This document shows, one piece after another, positions 42,211 through 51,525 of a stretch of DNA of 64,000 bases. Positions within the stretch are counted from its first letter, which is position 1, and each line of letters opens with the position of its first letter. Source of the stretch: Bacillota bacterium (GTDB taxonomy: Bacteria; Bacillota; Clostridia; Lachnospirales; Lachnospiraceae); contig JAEWCQ010000026.1 of the NCBI GenBank assembly GCA_023390555.1, forward strand, positions 1 to 64,000. The letters run 5' to 3'. The position numbers were made by a program, and so were the translations under genes. Under the pieces are notes generated by a model. It had not been told where the DNA came from. It made no database searches and saw only the letters and a program-made list of their open reading frames with translations.

Positions 42211-43413
42211 ATGTTAGGAGAAATAGATGAAAACTGGGAGTTTACGACCAGGTTATTAAATGAAGGTGCATATTTTAAATTGGAAACAAGCCACCCGGAA
42301 GCATTGCCGATCCATATGTCGACCGCACATAATGTGGAGGATCTGGCCGATCTGGAAAGGCGTTACGATGTCAGCGGATATTGTTACAATCGCAACCGCA
42401 ATCCGAACCGGACGGCATTGAATGAACTGATGTGCTGTCTGGAAAGCGGCGAAGCTTCGATTGCATGTGCTTCCGGCATGGCAGCAATATCAAGTGCAGT
42501 CATTGCCAATACAAAAGCAGGAGATCACATCCTCTCAGACCGCACCCTGTATGGTGAGGCTATCGAAATATTTGAGGACATTCTCAATAAATATAAGGTA
42601 GAAACAACCTTCGCCGATTTTACCGATCTGGAGGATGTCAGAGCAAAAATTCAGCCGAACACGGTCATGCTCTATACGGAGACCGTATCCAATCCGCTGA
42701 TCGCAGTACCCGATCTGGAAGAGATTTCCGAGATCGCCCATGCGCATGGTGCGCTGCTGATCGTTGACAATACCTTTATGACAGGAGCACTGGTTCAGCC
42801 ATTGAGTCTGGGGGCGGATATCGTGGTGAACAGTCTGACGAAATTTGCAAACGGACATTCCGATGCCGTATGCGGAGCAGTCACCGGAAGATCGGATCTG
42901 ATCAAAAATATCTATAATCTGCAGGTCCTTTTGGGTTCACAGGCCGATCCGTTCACTTCCTGGCTGACCTGCCGCGGTATCCGTACGCTGGAACTTCGTA
43001 TTCAGCGGCAGAGTAAAAATGCGGCAGCACTTGCAGAAGCGCTGGAACAATCACCTTATGTCAGGAAAGTGAATTATCCGGGACTGCATTCGCATGCGCA
43101 GCATGCGGTTGCAGAGCGGGAATTCGGACCGTATTATGGCGGCATGTTAAGCTTTGAAATAGACGAAGAACGGGATAAGATGAATCTCTTTTTAAGAAGC
43201 ATGAATCTGGCACATTATGCCATGACATTGGGAGGATACCGCACGACCCTGTCCTATCCGCCGCTTTCTTCTCATGAGAATGTTCCGGAGGAGGATCGGT
43301 TAAAGATGGGTATTACGAACGGTCTGCTTCGGGTATCTGTTGGAATTGAAGAAGAAAAAGATATTGTTGAGGATTTCCTGCATGCACTGGAAATTGCTTA
43401 CGGAAAAAACTAA
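42211..43413 (+). CDS. PLP-dependent trans-sulfuration enzyme (second copy)
   Basis: 400 residues, same family and layout as the protein at 38759-39967: ASGMAAISSAVIAN (PLP phosphate site), VDNTFMTGALVQPLSLG, and the lysine motif NSLTKFANGHSDAVCG. It also has the N-terminal NRNRNPNRTALNE region that contacts the neighbouring subunit. AAGAAGGAGAG precedes the ATG. Lies between the deacylase and the oligopeptide transporter on the same strand. Likely gamma-elimination or beta-elimination of sulfur amino acids released inside the cell. Confidence 0.92.
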   Translation: MLGEIDENWEFTTRLLNEGAYFKLETSHPEALPIHMSTAHNVEDLADLERRYDVSGYCYNRNRNPNRTALNELMCCLESGEASIACASGMAAISSAVIANTKAGDHILSDRTLYGEAIEIFEDILNKYKVETTFADFTDLEDVRAKIQPNTVMLYTETVSNPLIAVPDLEEISEIAHAHGALLIVDNTFMTGALVQPLSLGADIVVNSLTKFANGHSDAVCGAVTGRSDLIKNIYNLQVLLGSQADPFTSWLTCRGIRTLELRIQRQSKNAAALAEALEQSPYVRKVNYPGLHSHAQHAVAEREFGPYYGGMLSFEIDEERDKMNLFLRSMNLAHYAMTLGGYRTTLSYPPLSSHENVPEEDRLKMGITNGLLRVSVGIEEEKDIVEDFLHALEIAYGKN

Positions 43414-43436
43414 AAACAGGAAATCCAGGAAAAACA

Positions 43437-43474
43437 GGTCAACGTTGACAGAGAAAGCAGCGTTGGCCTTTTTT
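43437..43474 (+). terminator. Terminator or attenuator before the peptide transporter
   Basis: GGTCAACG / CGTTGGCC (one G-U pair) with 16-base loop and TTTTTT. It divides the deacylase/lyase part from the transporter part and may permit partial read-through. Confidence 0.7.
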
Positions 43475-43537
43475 ATAGAAAAAACGTGTTATAAGACAAT
43501 GGAAAAGAGAGAGAAAAAGCACAAGGAGGACTTAATT

Positions 43538-45181
43538 ATGAAGAAGAAACTGGTAGGAATATTACTGATTGTTTCCATGACTGTTCTTGGGCTGTCCGGC
43601 TGCGGTGGTGCAGGTGCACAGACGGAAGAAGAAACGGCAGATACAACGGCTGTTTCGACGGAGACAGGTGAAATTCAGAAAAATGCAGATGTCATATCCG
43701 AAGTTACTGCAGATGCATCGGCTAAAATAGCAGACGAGATTACGTATGCCAGAGCTGCGGATGTCACTTGTCTGGATCCGGTATTAGTCAGTTATACCGC
43801 AGATATCCAGATTGTGAACATGATTTGTGAAGAGCTTGTTACTACAAATGACGACGGAACGGAGATTGTTCCGGGACTTGCGGAAAGCTGGGATGTCAGC
43901 GAAGACGGTCTGGTGTATACCTTTCACATCATCCCGGGGCTGAAATTCTCGGATGGCTCCGCTGTTACGGCAGAGGACTGGAAATTCTCCTTTGACCGGG
44001 CGATGACAACGGCAGAAAGTTCCTGGGCATTTGCCGTAGAAAATATTGCATCAGTAGAAACACCGAATGATGATACCGTAGTTATTACACAGAAAGAAGC
44101 AACCGCAAATCTGCTTTCGAATTTATCCTGCTTTAATGTGGCATTACAGTCCAAGGCACATTACGATGCAACCAACGGTTATACGGATGCGGGAAGTTAT
44201 CCGATCGGAACCGGCTCCTATTGTGTATCAGACTGGGTGACCGATGACCATATCACGTTGACTGCAAATCCAAATTATCACGGAGATGCACCAAAGACAG
44301 CGACCATCAAATTCCTGACCGTACCGGATGACAATTCCAGAATGATGATGCTGAAATCCAAAGAGGTGGATGTGATTTCGGATATCCCATACAGTAATAT
44401 GGAAGAATTGAACAGCACAGACGGGATTATTGCAGCAGGTTTGGAATCTACCGGAAACAAATATATTATATTCAATGAAACATCCAATGAGGCACTTGCA
44501 AACAAAGAGGTCAGACAGGCTCTGCTCTATGCGACCGACAAGCAGCAGATCGTGGATATGGTATTGAACGGCTACGGAGAACCGGCCGTATCTTTCCTGC
44601 CAATGAACGGACTTTACTGGAATGATGAGATTACACCGGTGGAGTATGATGTGGATAAGGCAAAGGATTTGCTTTCCGATGCAGGCTATGCGGATGGATT
44701 CGATCTGGAAGTTCTGGTACCGTCCGGAAATGATACCTATGCTCAGATTGCTACGATCTTAAAAGATATGTGGGCACAGATCGGTGTGAATCTGACGATC
44801 ACATCGTTGGATCAGGCAGCCGTTTACGATCAGGAATATGCAATGAAGCATCAGATGCTGTTTGGTTCCTGGTCGGATGATATCGCAGATCCGTCCCAGT
44901 TAGGTTCTTACTGGTGGGATTATGATGCTTCCCAGTGCTTTTTCACCGGATATCAGAATGAAGATGCACAGAAAATCTTTGAGCAGAGCCAGTATGAGCT
45001 GGATGATTCGGCAAGAGAGGATTTGTACTTCCAGTTACAGAAGATTTTCTATGATGATGTTGTCGCAATCAATATGTATCATGCAGATGCAACCGTGGCT
45101 TTGTCGGACAGCATTCAGGGCTATGTACAGACTCCGCTGTATTCCTACCGTTTCGATAAATTGATCAAAGTGGAAGAGTAA
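43538..45181 (+). CDS. Oligopeptide ABC transporter substrate-binding lipoprotein
   Basis: 547-residue family 5 extracellular solute-binding protein (OppA/DppA). Lipoprotein signal: MKKKLVGILLIVSMTVLGL and lipobox LSGC at residues 18-21. The mature part contains the family block ADVTCLDPVLVSY and the LAESWDVSEDGLVYTFHI start. ATG 43538 has ACAAGGAGGA upstream; the frame opens earlier in the overlapping gene without an RBS. It heads a five-gene Opp/Dpp operon. Binding preference is unknown, but the flanking genes suggest sulfur-containing peptides or acyl amino acids. Confidence 0.93.
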   Translation: MKKKLVGILLIVSMTVLGLSGCGGAGAQTEEETADTTAVSTETGEIQKNADVISEVTADASAKIADEITYARAADVTCLDPVLVSYTADIQIVNMICEELVTTNDDGTEIVPGLAESWDVSEDGLVYTFHIIPGLKFSDGSAVTAEDWKFSFDRAMTTAESSWAFAVENIASVETPNDDTVVITQKEATANLLSNLSCFNVALQSKAHYDATNGYTDAGSYPIGTGSYCVSDWVTDDHITLTANPNYHGDAPKTATIKFLTVPDDNSRMMMLKSKEVDVISDIPYSNMEELNSTDGIIAAGLESTGNKYIIFNETSNEALANKEVRQALLYATDKQQIVDMVLNGYGEPAVSFLPMNGLYWNDEITPVEYDVDKAKDLLSDAGYADGFDLEVLVPSGNDTYAQIATILKDMWAQIGVNLTITSLDQAAVYDQEYAMKHQMLFGSWSDDIADPSQLGSYWWDYDASQCFFTGYQNEDAQKIFEQSQYELDDSAREDLYFQLQKIFYDDVVAINMYHADATVALSDSIQGYVQTPLYSYRFDKLIKVEE

Positions 45182-45292
45182 GTGCTGTTTCCGATGAAAT
45201 AGAAATAGCAGGATTGTCGGCAGGCTGACGCCAGAAATGGCTGTCGGCTTTGTCGGCAGTCAGAGGTTGAAAGATACGAAAGGGGAAAAGAC

Positions 45293-46234
45293 ATGGATAT
45301 ACTCAATTATATATTAAAAAGAATTCTGCAGATGATACCGGTATTTATCATTGTAACAATCATTATCTTTTTTATGATTCGTATGATACCGGGAGATCCG
45401 GCAGAAATCATGCTCGGAAGCAAGGCAACGCCGGAGGCTTTGGAGAGCATGCGTGAAAAAATGGGGCTGAATGAGACCCTGTTCACACAGTTTGGAATTT
45501 TTCTGAAGGATCTGTTCCGGCTCGATCTGGGAACTTCGATTAAATATGGTCAGCCGGTGGCAGAGCTGATCAAAAACAGATTCATCGTGACACTGGCGCT
45601 GACGTTTGTTTCGACTGTTTTCTGTGTCCTGATCAGCTATGGGCTTGGTTATATCAGCGGGGTACATAAGAATGGATGGCAGGATCAGCTTGTCCGGATA
45701 TTTTCCCTGTTCGGTCTTTCGGCGCCGACGTTCTGGGTCGGACTTTTGCTGCTGACTGTATTTTCCGTTAAGCTCGGATGGTTTCCGGTAGCCGGATGGG
45801 GGGATACCTTCTTCGAGCATGTCAGAGGCCTGATTCTTCCGGGCATCACACAGGCACTCGGGGTGTCGGCAGTTCTGATACGGAATCTGCGGAATAATGT
45901 GATTGAAATTAAGGACAGTGATTTTGTGGAATTCGCAAAGAGCAAGGGTCTGACAAATCGCAGAATCAGCAGACGCCACATTGTAAGAAATGCATTAATT
46001 CCCACAGCAACCCTGCTGTCTCTGAAAATCGCATATATGCTGGGAGGCAGTATTGTGATTGAAACGGTATTTTCACTTCCAGGTCTTGGAGCACTGCTGG
46101 TAAACAGTATTTTTTCAAGGGATTATACGGTAGTGCAGGGAGTGGTATTGATATTTGTCATTATGGTCATGTTTATCAATCTGGTAACGGATATCCTATA
46201 TTCTCTGCTGGATCCGCGTGTAAAACTGAGCTAG
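45293..46234 (+). CDS. Oligopeptide ABC transporter permease (DppB/OppB type)
   Basis: 313 residues; first helix YILKRILQMIPVFIIVT, then a periplasmic loop with the IPGDPAEIMLG motif of this subfamily, and the EAA loop near residue 210 (DFVEFAKSKGLTNRRISRRHI). Six membrane segments expected. GAAAGGGGAAAAGAC precedes the ATG. Spacer 45182-45292 holds only short inverted repeats. Confidence 0.95.
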   Translation: MDILNYILKRILQMIPVFIIVTIIIFFMIRMIPGDPAEIMLGSKATPEALESMREKMGLNETLFTQFGIFLKDLFRLDLGTSIKYGQPVAELIKNRFIVTLALTFVSTVFCVLISYGLGYISGVHKNGWQDQLVRIFSLFGLSAPTFWVGLLLLTVFSVKLGWFPVAGWGDTFFEHVRGLILPGITQALGVSAVLIRNLRNNVIEIKDSDFVEFAKSKGLTNRRISRRHIVRNALIPTATLLSLKIAYMLGGSIVIETVFSLPGLGALLVNSIFSRDYTVVQGVVLIFVIMVMFINLVTDILYSLLDPRVKLS

Positions 46235-46246
46235 GAGGTGGAGAAA

Positions 46247-47080
46247 ATGAAAAAAAGGGAAAAGGTTACGCAGTTTGTATTTGAAAATAAAGCATTCTGT
46301 ATTGGAATTTTGATTGTAATGGTTTTGGTTTTTCTTTCTCTGTTCCCCGGTGCAGTGACCGGATATGATCCGGACCAGATCAATGCGAAGCTCATGCTGA
46401 AAGAACCGAGTGCGGCACACTGGTTTGGCACGGATAATTATGGAAGAGATCTCTATACCCGTGTCATCTATTCCACCCGGGTGGATCTGTTAATCGGAGT
46501 CGGAGCCATGCTGGTTCCGTTTCTATTAGGAACAATTCTTGGACTGATATCCGGTTATTATGGTGGAAAGCTTGACAGCTTTATCATGCGGATCGTGGAT
46601 ATTTTCATGTCGTTTCCCTATATGGTTCTGGCAATTGCAATTGTAGCGATTACGAAGGCAGGAATCAGTGCATTATTTATTTCCATGTGGCTGGTCGGAT
46701 GGAAGGAATACACAAGACTGGTAAGAAGTGAGGTAATGGTTGTAAAGCAGCAGGAATATATTCAGGCAGCCAGAGTACTTGGGTACGGGAATCTGCGTAT
46801 TATTGTGAAAAATATACTGCCAAACGTCCTGAGCAGTTCGATTGTCTATGCAGCCTCCGATATCGTGATGTGTATGCTGTCCGGAGCCGCATTGAGCTAT
46901 CTGGGGCTTGGAGTACAGACACCGATGTCGGAGTGGGGAGCCATCATATCAGAGGGGAAAACCTATCTGTCACAGGCATGGTGGATTACGCTCTTTCCGG
47001 GTCTTTTTATCCTTGTTTCCGGGCTGGGATTCAGTCTGATCGGAGACGGATTATCCGATTTACTCAGGACAAAGCGATAG
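46247..47080 (+). CDS. Oligopeptide ABC transporter permease (DppC/OppC type)
   Basis: 277 residues with the short cytoplasmic N-terminus, first helix, and large periplasmic loop (HWFGTDNYGRDLYTRVIY, hallmark of DppC/OppC), and the EAA loop EYIQAARVLGYGN. ATG 46247 has AGGAGGTGGAGAAA upstream; an in-frame GTG at 46238 overlaps the RBS. Pairs with the DppB-type permease. Confidence 0.95.
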   Translation: MKKREKVTQFVFENKAFCIGILIVMVLVFLSLFPGAVTGYDPDQINAKLMLKEPSAAHWFGTDNYGRDLYTRVIYSTRVDLLIGVGAMLVPFLLGTILGLISGYYGGKLDSFIMRIVDIFMSFPYMVLAIAIVAITKAGISALFISMWLVGWKEYTRLVRSEVMVVKQQEYIQAARVLGYGNLRIIVKNILPNVLSSSIVYAASDIVMCMLSGAALSYLGLGVQTPMSEWGAIISEGKTYLSQAWWITLFPGLFILVSGLGFSLIGDGLSDLLRTKR

Positions 47081-47092
47081 GAGGCGGTCAGA

Positions 47093-48103
47093 ATGAAAAA
47101 TGCAGAAAATATACTGGAAGTGGAAGACCTGCGGGTAGAATTTCCCTATAAAAAGCATACGACATTGAAGGTGGTAAACGGTGTCACGTTTCAGATTAAA
47201 AAAGGTGAGACACTGGGATTTGTGGGGGAAAGCGGCTGCGGGAAGAGTACGACGGCAAAAGCTGTGATGCGGCTTCTGTCAGAGTCCGCACAGATTCCCG
47301 GCGGGACCGTCCGCTATCTGGATCAGGAAATACTTACGTTAAGTCAGGAAGAATTCCGGAAGTTCAGGGGAAAAGAAATCGGGATGATCTTTCAGGATCC
47401 GATGACGTCCCTGAATCCGGTACTTACGATAAAAGAACAGATATTTGAACAATACATCGGAAGACAGATGAGTAAAAGAGAAAAACAGGCAGAAGCAGTC
47501 CGGATGCTCGAATATGTCGGAATTCCAGCACCTAAAAGCCGTCTGAAGGAATATATTTATCAGTTTTCGGGAGGGATGCGTCAGCGTGCAATGATTGCTA
47601 TCGCACTTGCAGGCAGCCCGAAGCTTCTGATTGCAGATGAGCCGACGACTGCGTTGGATGTGACGATACAGGATCAGATCATAAAACTCATAAACGGCCT
47701 GAAAAAGAAGCTGGGTATGAGCGTGCTGTTAATTACGCATGATCTGGGCGTCATCAGTCAGATGTGTGACCGGGTTGCGGTCATGTATGCCGGGTATATT
47801 GTGGAATATGCAGAAGTGCTGACACTGTTTGCCCATCCGGGGCATCCGTATACGAGAGGTCTGATGGAAGCAATTCCAAGCAGGAATAAAAAAGAGAAGG
47901 CACTGCAGGTGATACCGGGAACAACGCCGGGACTCGAGGAAGTACCGCATGGATGTCCGTTTGCCGACCGGTGTTCCTATTGTGAAAAAAGATGCCAGGA
48001 ACAGCTGCCGGAGCTGCGTGATATTGGTGGCGGCCATCTGACCCGCTGCCATTTCCCCGAAAAAATAAAAGATCTTCAGGGTCTGATCAAAATGGATGAA
48101 TAG
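47093..48103 (+). CDS. Oligopeptide ABC transporter ATP-binding protein (DppD/OppD type)
   Basis: 336 residues: Walker A GESGCGKSTT (near residue 45), Q-loop FQDPMTSLNPV, ABC signature FSGGMRQRAMIA, Walker B LLIADEPTTALD, and the C-terminal oligopeptide domain with the cysteine motif CPFADRCSYCEKRC that binds an Fe-S cluster in DppD-type ATPases. AGGAGGCGGTCAG precedes the ATG. One of two ATPases that power the transporter. Confidence 0.96.
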   Translation: MKNAENILEVEDLRVEFPYKKHTTLKVVNGVTFQIKKGETLGFVGESGCGKSTTAKAVMRLLSESAQIPGGTVRYLDQEILTLSQEEFRKFRGKEIGMIFQDPMTSLNPVLTIKEQIFEQYIGRQMSKREKQAEAVRMLEYVGIPAPKSRLKEYIYQFSGGMRQRAMIAIALAGSPKLLIADEPTTALDVTIQDQIIKLINGLKKKLGMSVLLITHDLGVISQMCDRVAVMYAGYIVEYAEVLTLFAHPGHPYTRGLMEAIPSRNKKEKALQVIPGTTPGLEEVPHGCPFADRCSYCEKRCQEQLPELRDIGGGHLTRCHFPEKIKDLQGLIKMDE

Positions 48104-48115
48104 GGGGATACGGAT

Positions 48116-49108
48116 ATGGAAAAACACGAAACATTAATGAATGTCCAAAATTTATATAAACACTTTCCCGTCAAACGCAAAATTACCGACGTAATCATGC
48201 GGGAACCGAAAAAGTCAGTCAAGGCAGTTGACGGCGTCAGTCTGGAGATAAAAAAGAACGAGATACTTTCCCTGGTGGGAGAAAGCGGCTGCGGCAAAAG
48301 CTCGCTGGCACGAACCATCATTCGGCTGTATGAACCGGACCGCGGGGAGATTACTTATGGTGAAACAGACATTGCCCATCTGAATCACAATAAACTGAAG
48401 GATTACCGGAAAAAAATGCAGATGGTATTTCAGGATCCGTACTCTTCCCTGAATCCAAGAATGAAAATAAAAGATGCACTGCGGGAAGAACTGCTCTTTC
48501 ACAAAATCTGTAAGAAGGAAGAGGCAGAGGAGAAAATTCTTGAGATCATCGGAAAAGTCGGACTTCCGGAAACAGCATTGGAACGCTATCCAAGTGAATT
48601 TTCCGGCGGTCAGCGCCAGAGAATCGGGATAGCAAGGGCCCTGGCCGTGAACCCGGAATTTATTATAGCGGATGAACCGGTGTCCGCGCTGGATGTGTCT
48701 ATACAGGCCCAGATTTTGAATCTGCTGCTGGAACTTCAGAAAAACTATGGCCTCTCAATCTTATTTATTTCACATGATTTGCGGGTCGTAAATTATATTT
48801 CAGACAGAGTGGCAGTTATGTATTTGGGAAAAATTGTGGAATTAGGAACTGCGCAGCAGATTTATGAAAGTTGTCTGCATCCATATACGGAAGTTTTACT
48901 GAAGTCGGCTCCGAACCTTGACCCGAGAGTCCGTTCCGAAAAGCCGATGATTGAAGGTAATCCGCCCAGTCCGATTGATATCCTTCCGGGCTGCCGGTTC
49001 TGTAAAAGATGCAGGTATGCGGAGGGAATCTGCTTTGAGGAACAGCCGGGATTGCGCGAAGTGGAATCCGGACATTTCTGCGCATGTTACCGTTATGAGA
49101 AAAATTAA
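48116..49108 (+). CDS. Oligopeptide ABC transporter ATP-binding protein (DppF/OppF type)
   Basis: 330 residues: Walker A GESGCGKSSLA, Q-loop FQDPYSSLNPR, signature FSGGQRQRIGIA, Walker B FIIADEPVSALDVS, and the C-terminal region with Cys residues CRFCKRCRYAEGIC. Forms a heterodimer with the upstream DppD-type ATPase. The stop is 15 bases before the MerR-type regulator. Confidence 0.96.
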   Translation: MEKHETLMNVQNLYKHFPVKRKITDVIMREPKKSVKAVDGVSLEIKKNEILSLVGESGCGKSSLARTIIRLYEPDRGEITYGETDIAHLNHNKLKDYRKKMQMVFQDPYSSLNPRMKIKDALREELLFHKICKKEEAEEKILEIIGKVGLPETALERYPSEFSGGQRQRIGIARALAVNPEFIIADEPVSALDVSIQAQILNLLLELQKNYGLSILFISHDLRVVNYISDRVAVMYLGKIVELGTAQQIYESCLHPYTEVLLKSAPNLDPRVRSEKPMIEGNPPSPIDILPGCRFCKRCRYAEGICFEEQPGLREVESGHFCACYRYEKN

Positions 49109-49123
49109 CAGGCAGGTGAGCAT

Positions 49124-49954
49124 ATGGTAGATCGCGCAGAAGGAAAAAAGCATTTATATTCAATTGGAGAAGCGGCAAGGATTACGGGGGTGTCTGTCCA
49201 GACCCTGCGGAATTATTCCAATGCAGGACTTTTGACGCCGGATGTCATTGACGGAGAAAGCGGATACCGCTACTATTCCTTTCAGCAGTTTCACTATATT
49301 GACCGGATCAGGTATCTGCGGAGCCTTGGCATGCCGCTTTCGGATATTCAGGATATCCTTCAGGAAGGGAATGTAGAGAAAATGCAGCAGCTGCTCGAAA
49401 AACAGCGGCTGCGGATAGAGGAAGAGCGAAGCCGTATCAATGAAATGTATGAGGATATTCAATGGTATCAGAATTATTTTTCCTATCTGCAGCAGTATGA
49501 TTTTGACCATGTTCCCTACATTGTCCATCTGAACAGCCGCTATGTGCTGAATGTGGAATATCGGGAGGAGGATACGGTGGAATCCGTTGAAACCAGGCTG
49601 TCATCTCTAAAAAACAGTGAAGGTCTGGATCAGATGAAATACCGCAGGCAGTATGGGTATATCGCCGATTATGATGCGATGATGGAAGGGACGTTTCGGC
49701 CAAAGAGTTATTTTGTGTATGTTAAAGAGAAAATGTTCAACCATCCGAATATCCTCGAGCTTCCGGCGGGAACCTATCTCTGCTTCCGTGCCAGAATCTG
49801 CGCGGAGGAATGGAGGCCGGACATGCTGGAGCGGTATCTTGGAAAGTATAAAAGACCGGTGTTTGCGGTAGCAAACGAATATGAGGACAATCTGACCGAA
49901 TACCATCACTGCCCGTATGAGGTACAGATTTTACTGGAAGAGAAGACGCAATAG
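49124..49954 (+). CDS. MerR-family regulator with multidrug-type effector domain
   Basis: 276 residues. The N-terminal winged helix reads YSIGEAARITGVSVQTLRNYSNAGLLTP and continues SGYRYYSFQQFHYIDRIRYLRSLG. A coiled-coil dimer helix follows (residues about 80-115), then a C-terminal GyrI-like effector fold (about 120-276), as in BmrR. Direct cotranscription with the peptide transporter suggests it senses the transported compound or a product. CAGGTGAGC precedes the ATG. Confidence 0.9.
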   Translation: MVDRAEGKKHLYSIGEAARITGVSVQTLRNYSNAGLLTPDVIDGESGYRYYSFQQFHYIDRIRYLRSLGMPLSDIQDILQEGNVEKMQQLLEKQRLRIEEERSRINEMYEDIQWYQNYFSYLQQYDFDHVPYIVHLNSRYVLNVEYREEDTVESVETRLSSLKNSEGLDQMKYRRQYGYIADYDAMMEGTFRPKSYFVYVKEKMFNHPNILELPAGTYLCFRARICAEEWRPDMLERYLGKYKRPVFAVANEYEDNLTEYHHCPYEVQILLEEKTQ

Positions 49955-49980
49955 AGAGAAGAAAGATTGAGGTGAATGAT

Positions 49981-50613
49981 ATGGAGCATTATGTAATAAC
50001 CGTTGCCCGGGGATTTGGAAGCGGCGGAAAGGAAATTGCATTAAAACTGGCGGAGAAGCTTGGAATTGAATGTTATGAGAACCGTATTTTATATCTGGCG
50101 TCCGAACTGGGCGGCATTGAAGAAAAGGAGCTGTTAGAAGTAAATGAAAAGCTGCGGGAACGCAGTTTCAGCAAGATGCTGCGGGAATTGCCAAGGCAGC
50201 TGCTTCCGCTTCCAGTGACCAGAAACTTCCATTCGGAGGACAGACTGTTTGATTATCAATCGGAAATCATCCGGCAGCTGTCAGATAACGAATCGTGTGT
50301 AATCGTGGGAAAGTGTGCCGATTCTATTCTGAAAGAACGTAAAAATGTATTTAGTGTATACGTAGAGGCTTCGAGAGACTACTGCGTGAGACGGGTTATG
50401 GACCGGATGCACTGTGGGGAGGCCCAGGCCCATGCATTGATAGCCAAGACGGATAAATACCGCGCAGAATACTATGAATATTATACACGTGGAAATCGGT
50501 GGAACAGACCCGAAAATTATGACATTATCCTAAACAGCGAGAGACTCGGTGATGATAACTGTATTGGATTGATCATGGAGGGTGTGCGGTTAAAATTGAA
50601 AAGAGATTTGTAA
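49981..50613 (+). CDS. Cytidylate-kinase-like P-loop protein
   Basis: 210 residues. The P-loop is GFGSGGKEIALKLAEKLG (near residues 10-27), followed by a nucleotide-kinase core with a YVEASRDYCVRRVMDRMHCGEAQ lid segment and a C-terminal NYDIILNSERLG strand, typical of the Cytidylate_kin2 family common in gut Firmicutes. The phosphate-acceptor substrate is unknown and need not be CMP. ATG 49981 has GAGGTGAATGAT upstream; a GTG three codons earlier overlaps the RBS. Last gene of the run with the peptide transporter. Confidence 0.85.
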   Translation: MEHYVITVARGFGSGGKEIALKLAEKLGIECYENRILYLASELGGIEEKELLEVNEKLRERSFSKMLRELPRQLLPLPVTRNFHSEDRLFDYQSEIIRQLSDNESCVIVGKCADSILKERKNVFSVYVEASRDYCVRRVMDRMHCGEAQAHALIAKTDKYRAEYYEYYTRGNRWNRPENYDIILNSERLGDDNCIGLIMEGVRLKLKRDL

Positions 50614-51513
50614 TTAGTTGATCGGAAGTGCATCCCTTTTCTTTTCAAACCGTTCCGCTTTTTGTGTGAATGCCGTATGGCGTTCCCCAAAATCTCCGGG
50701 ATATCCAGCTTGATACAGGGCAATGATTCGTTCGTAAGCCTTTCTCGATGGGTGCACCTCGCTGACACGAACCAAAAGACCGATGTGATAGCTGTAGAGT
50801 TCCTTGATGTCATCCTGGTATTCGTAACAGACAAAATCCTTGCAAAAGTGAGAATAATCATAAAACAGTGCTTTTTCACAATGAAATTCATACGCTTTTT
50901 TCAAAAGAGATCTTGCTTTGGGAATGTCTGTTGTTGCCGGAGCAAGACCTTTTGCATAATATTTTGCAAGTTCATAGTAGCTGTCTCCAAGCGGAAGTTT
51001 ACAGACATCTGTCGGAACAGAGACCGCAGAGCCTTCATAGGAATAATTACAGCAGACATCGAAGTCGGATGCAGACAGATTCGCATGCAGAACTGTGACT
51101 TCCTCAAATAGAGAAAATGCGTTGGTTACATCTGCCGGTGTACCCAGCCCATAGCGATAGAGGTATGCCAGCCGATACAGATCCTCGGAACTGTGTTCCG
51201 GCTGAAGACATTGTTCCTTATAATAAGAAAAGGCATTGGTGAAACAGCTCTGACAGAGGGCGGCGCTGTCCGGTGCAGTCTCGTTTTCATTCAGGACTTT
51301 TTCGCGCAGACAGATTCCCATGTCAAACCATGCCTCTTTACAACCGGCATCTGCGGAAAGTGAGAACCAGTGATAGGCTTCGCTGTAATCCTTCAGCCGG
51401 AAATGATACCGGCCAAAGGCATAACGTTCCTCTTTGCGGATCGGTGGATGATCAATCCAATATGTGGTATCAGATAATGCAATCGCATGTTCTGCCTCGG
51501 TATAGATACTCAT
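50614..51513 (-). CDS. Sel1/TPR-like repeat protein
   Basis: 299 residues of tandem helical hairpins. Sel1-like units are visible in YHWFSLSADAGCKEAWFDMG, LAYLYRYGLGTPADVTNAFS and LAKYYAKGLAPATTDIPKARSLLKKA. Such repeats are protein-interaction scaffolds. The gene abuts the convergent kinase-like gene with no gap. AAAGGAGCTTTTATG start context. No signal peptide or membrane anchor, so cytoplasmic. Specific partner unknown. Confidence 0.82.
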   Translation of the reverse strand: MSIYTEAEHAIALSDTTYWIDHPPIRKEERYAFGRYHFRLKDYSEAYHWFSLSADAGCKEAWFDMGICLREKVLNENETAPDSAALCQSCFTNAFSYYKEQCLQPEHSSEDLYRLAYLYRYGLGTPADVTNAFSLFEEVTVLHANLSASDFDVCCNYSYEGSAVSVPTDVCKLPLGDSYYELAKYYAKGLAPATTDIPKARSLLKKAYEFHCEKALFYDYSHFCKDFVCYEYQDDIKELYSYHIGLLVRVSEVHPSRKAYERIIALYQAGYPGDFGERHTAFTQKAERFEKKRDALPIN

Positions 51514-51525
51514 AAAAGCTCCTTT

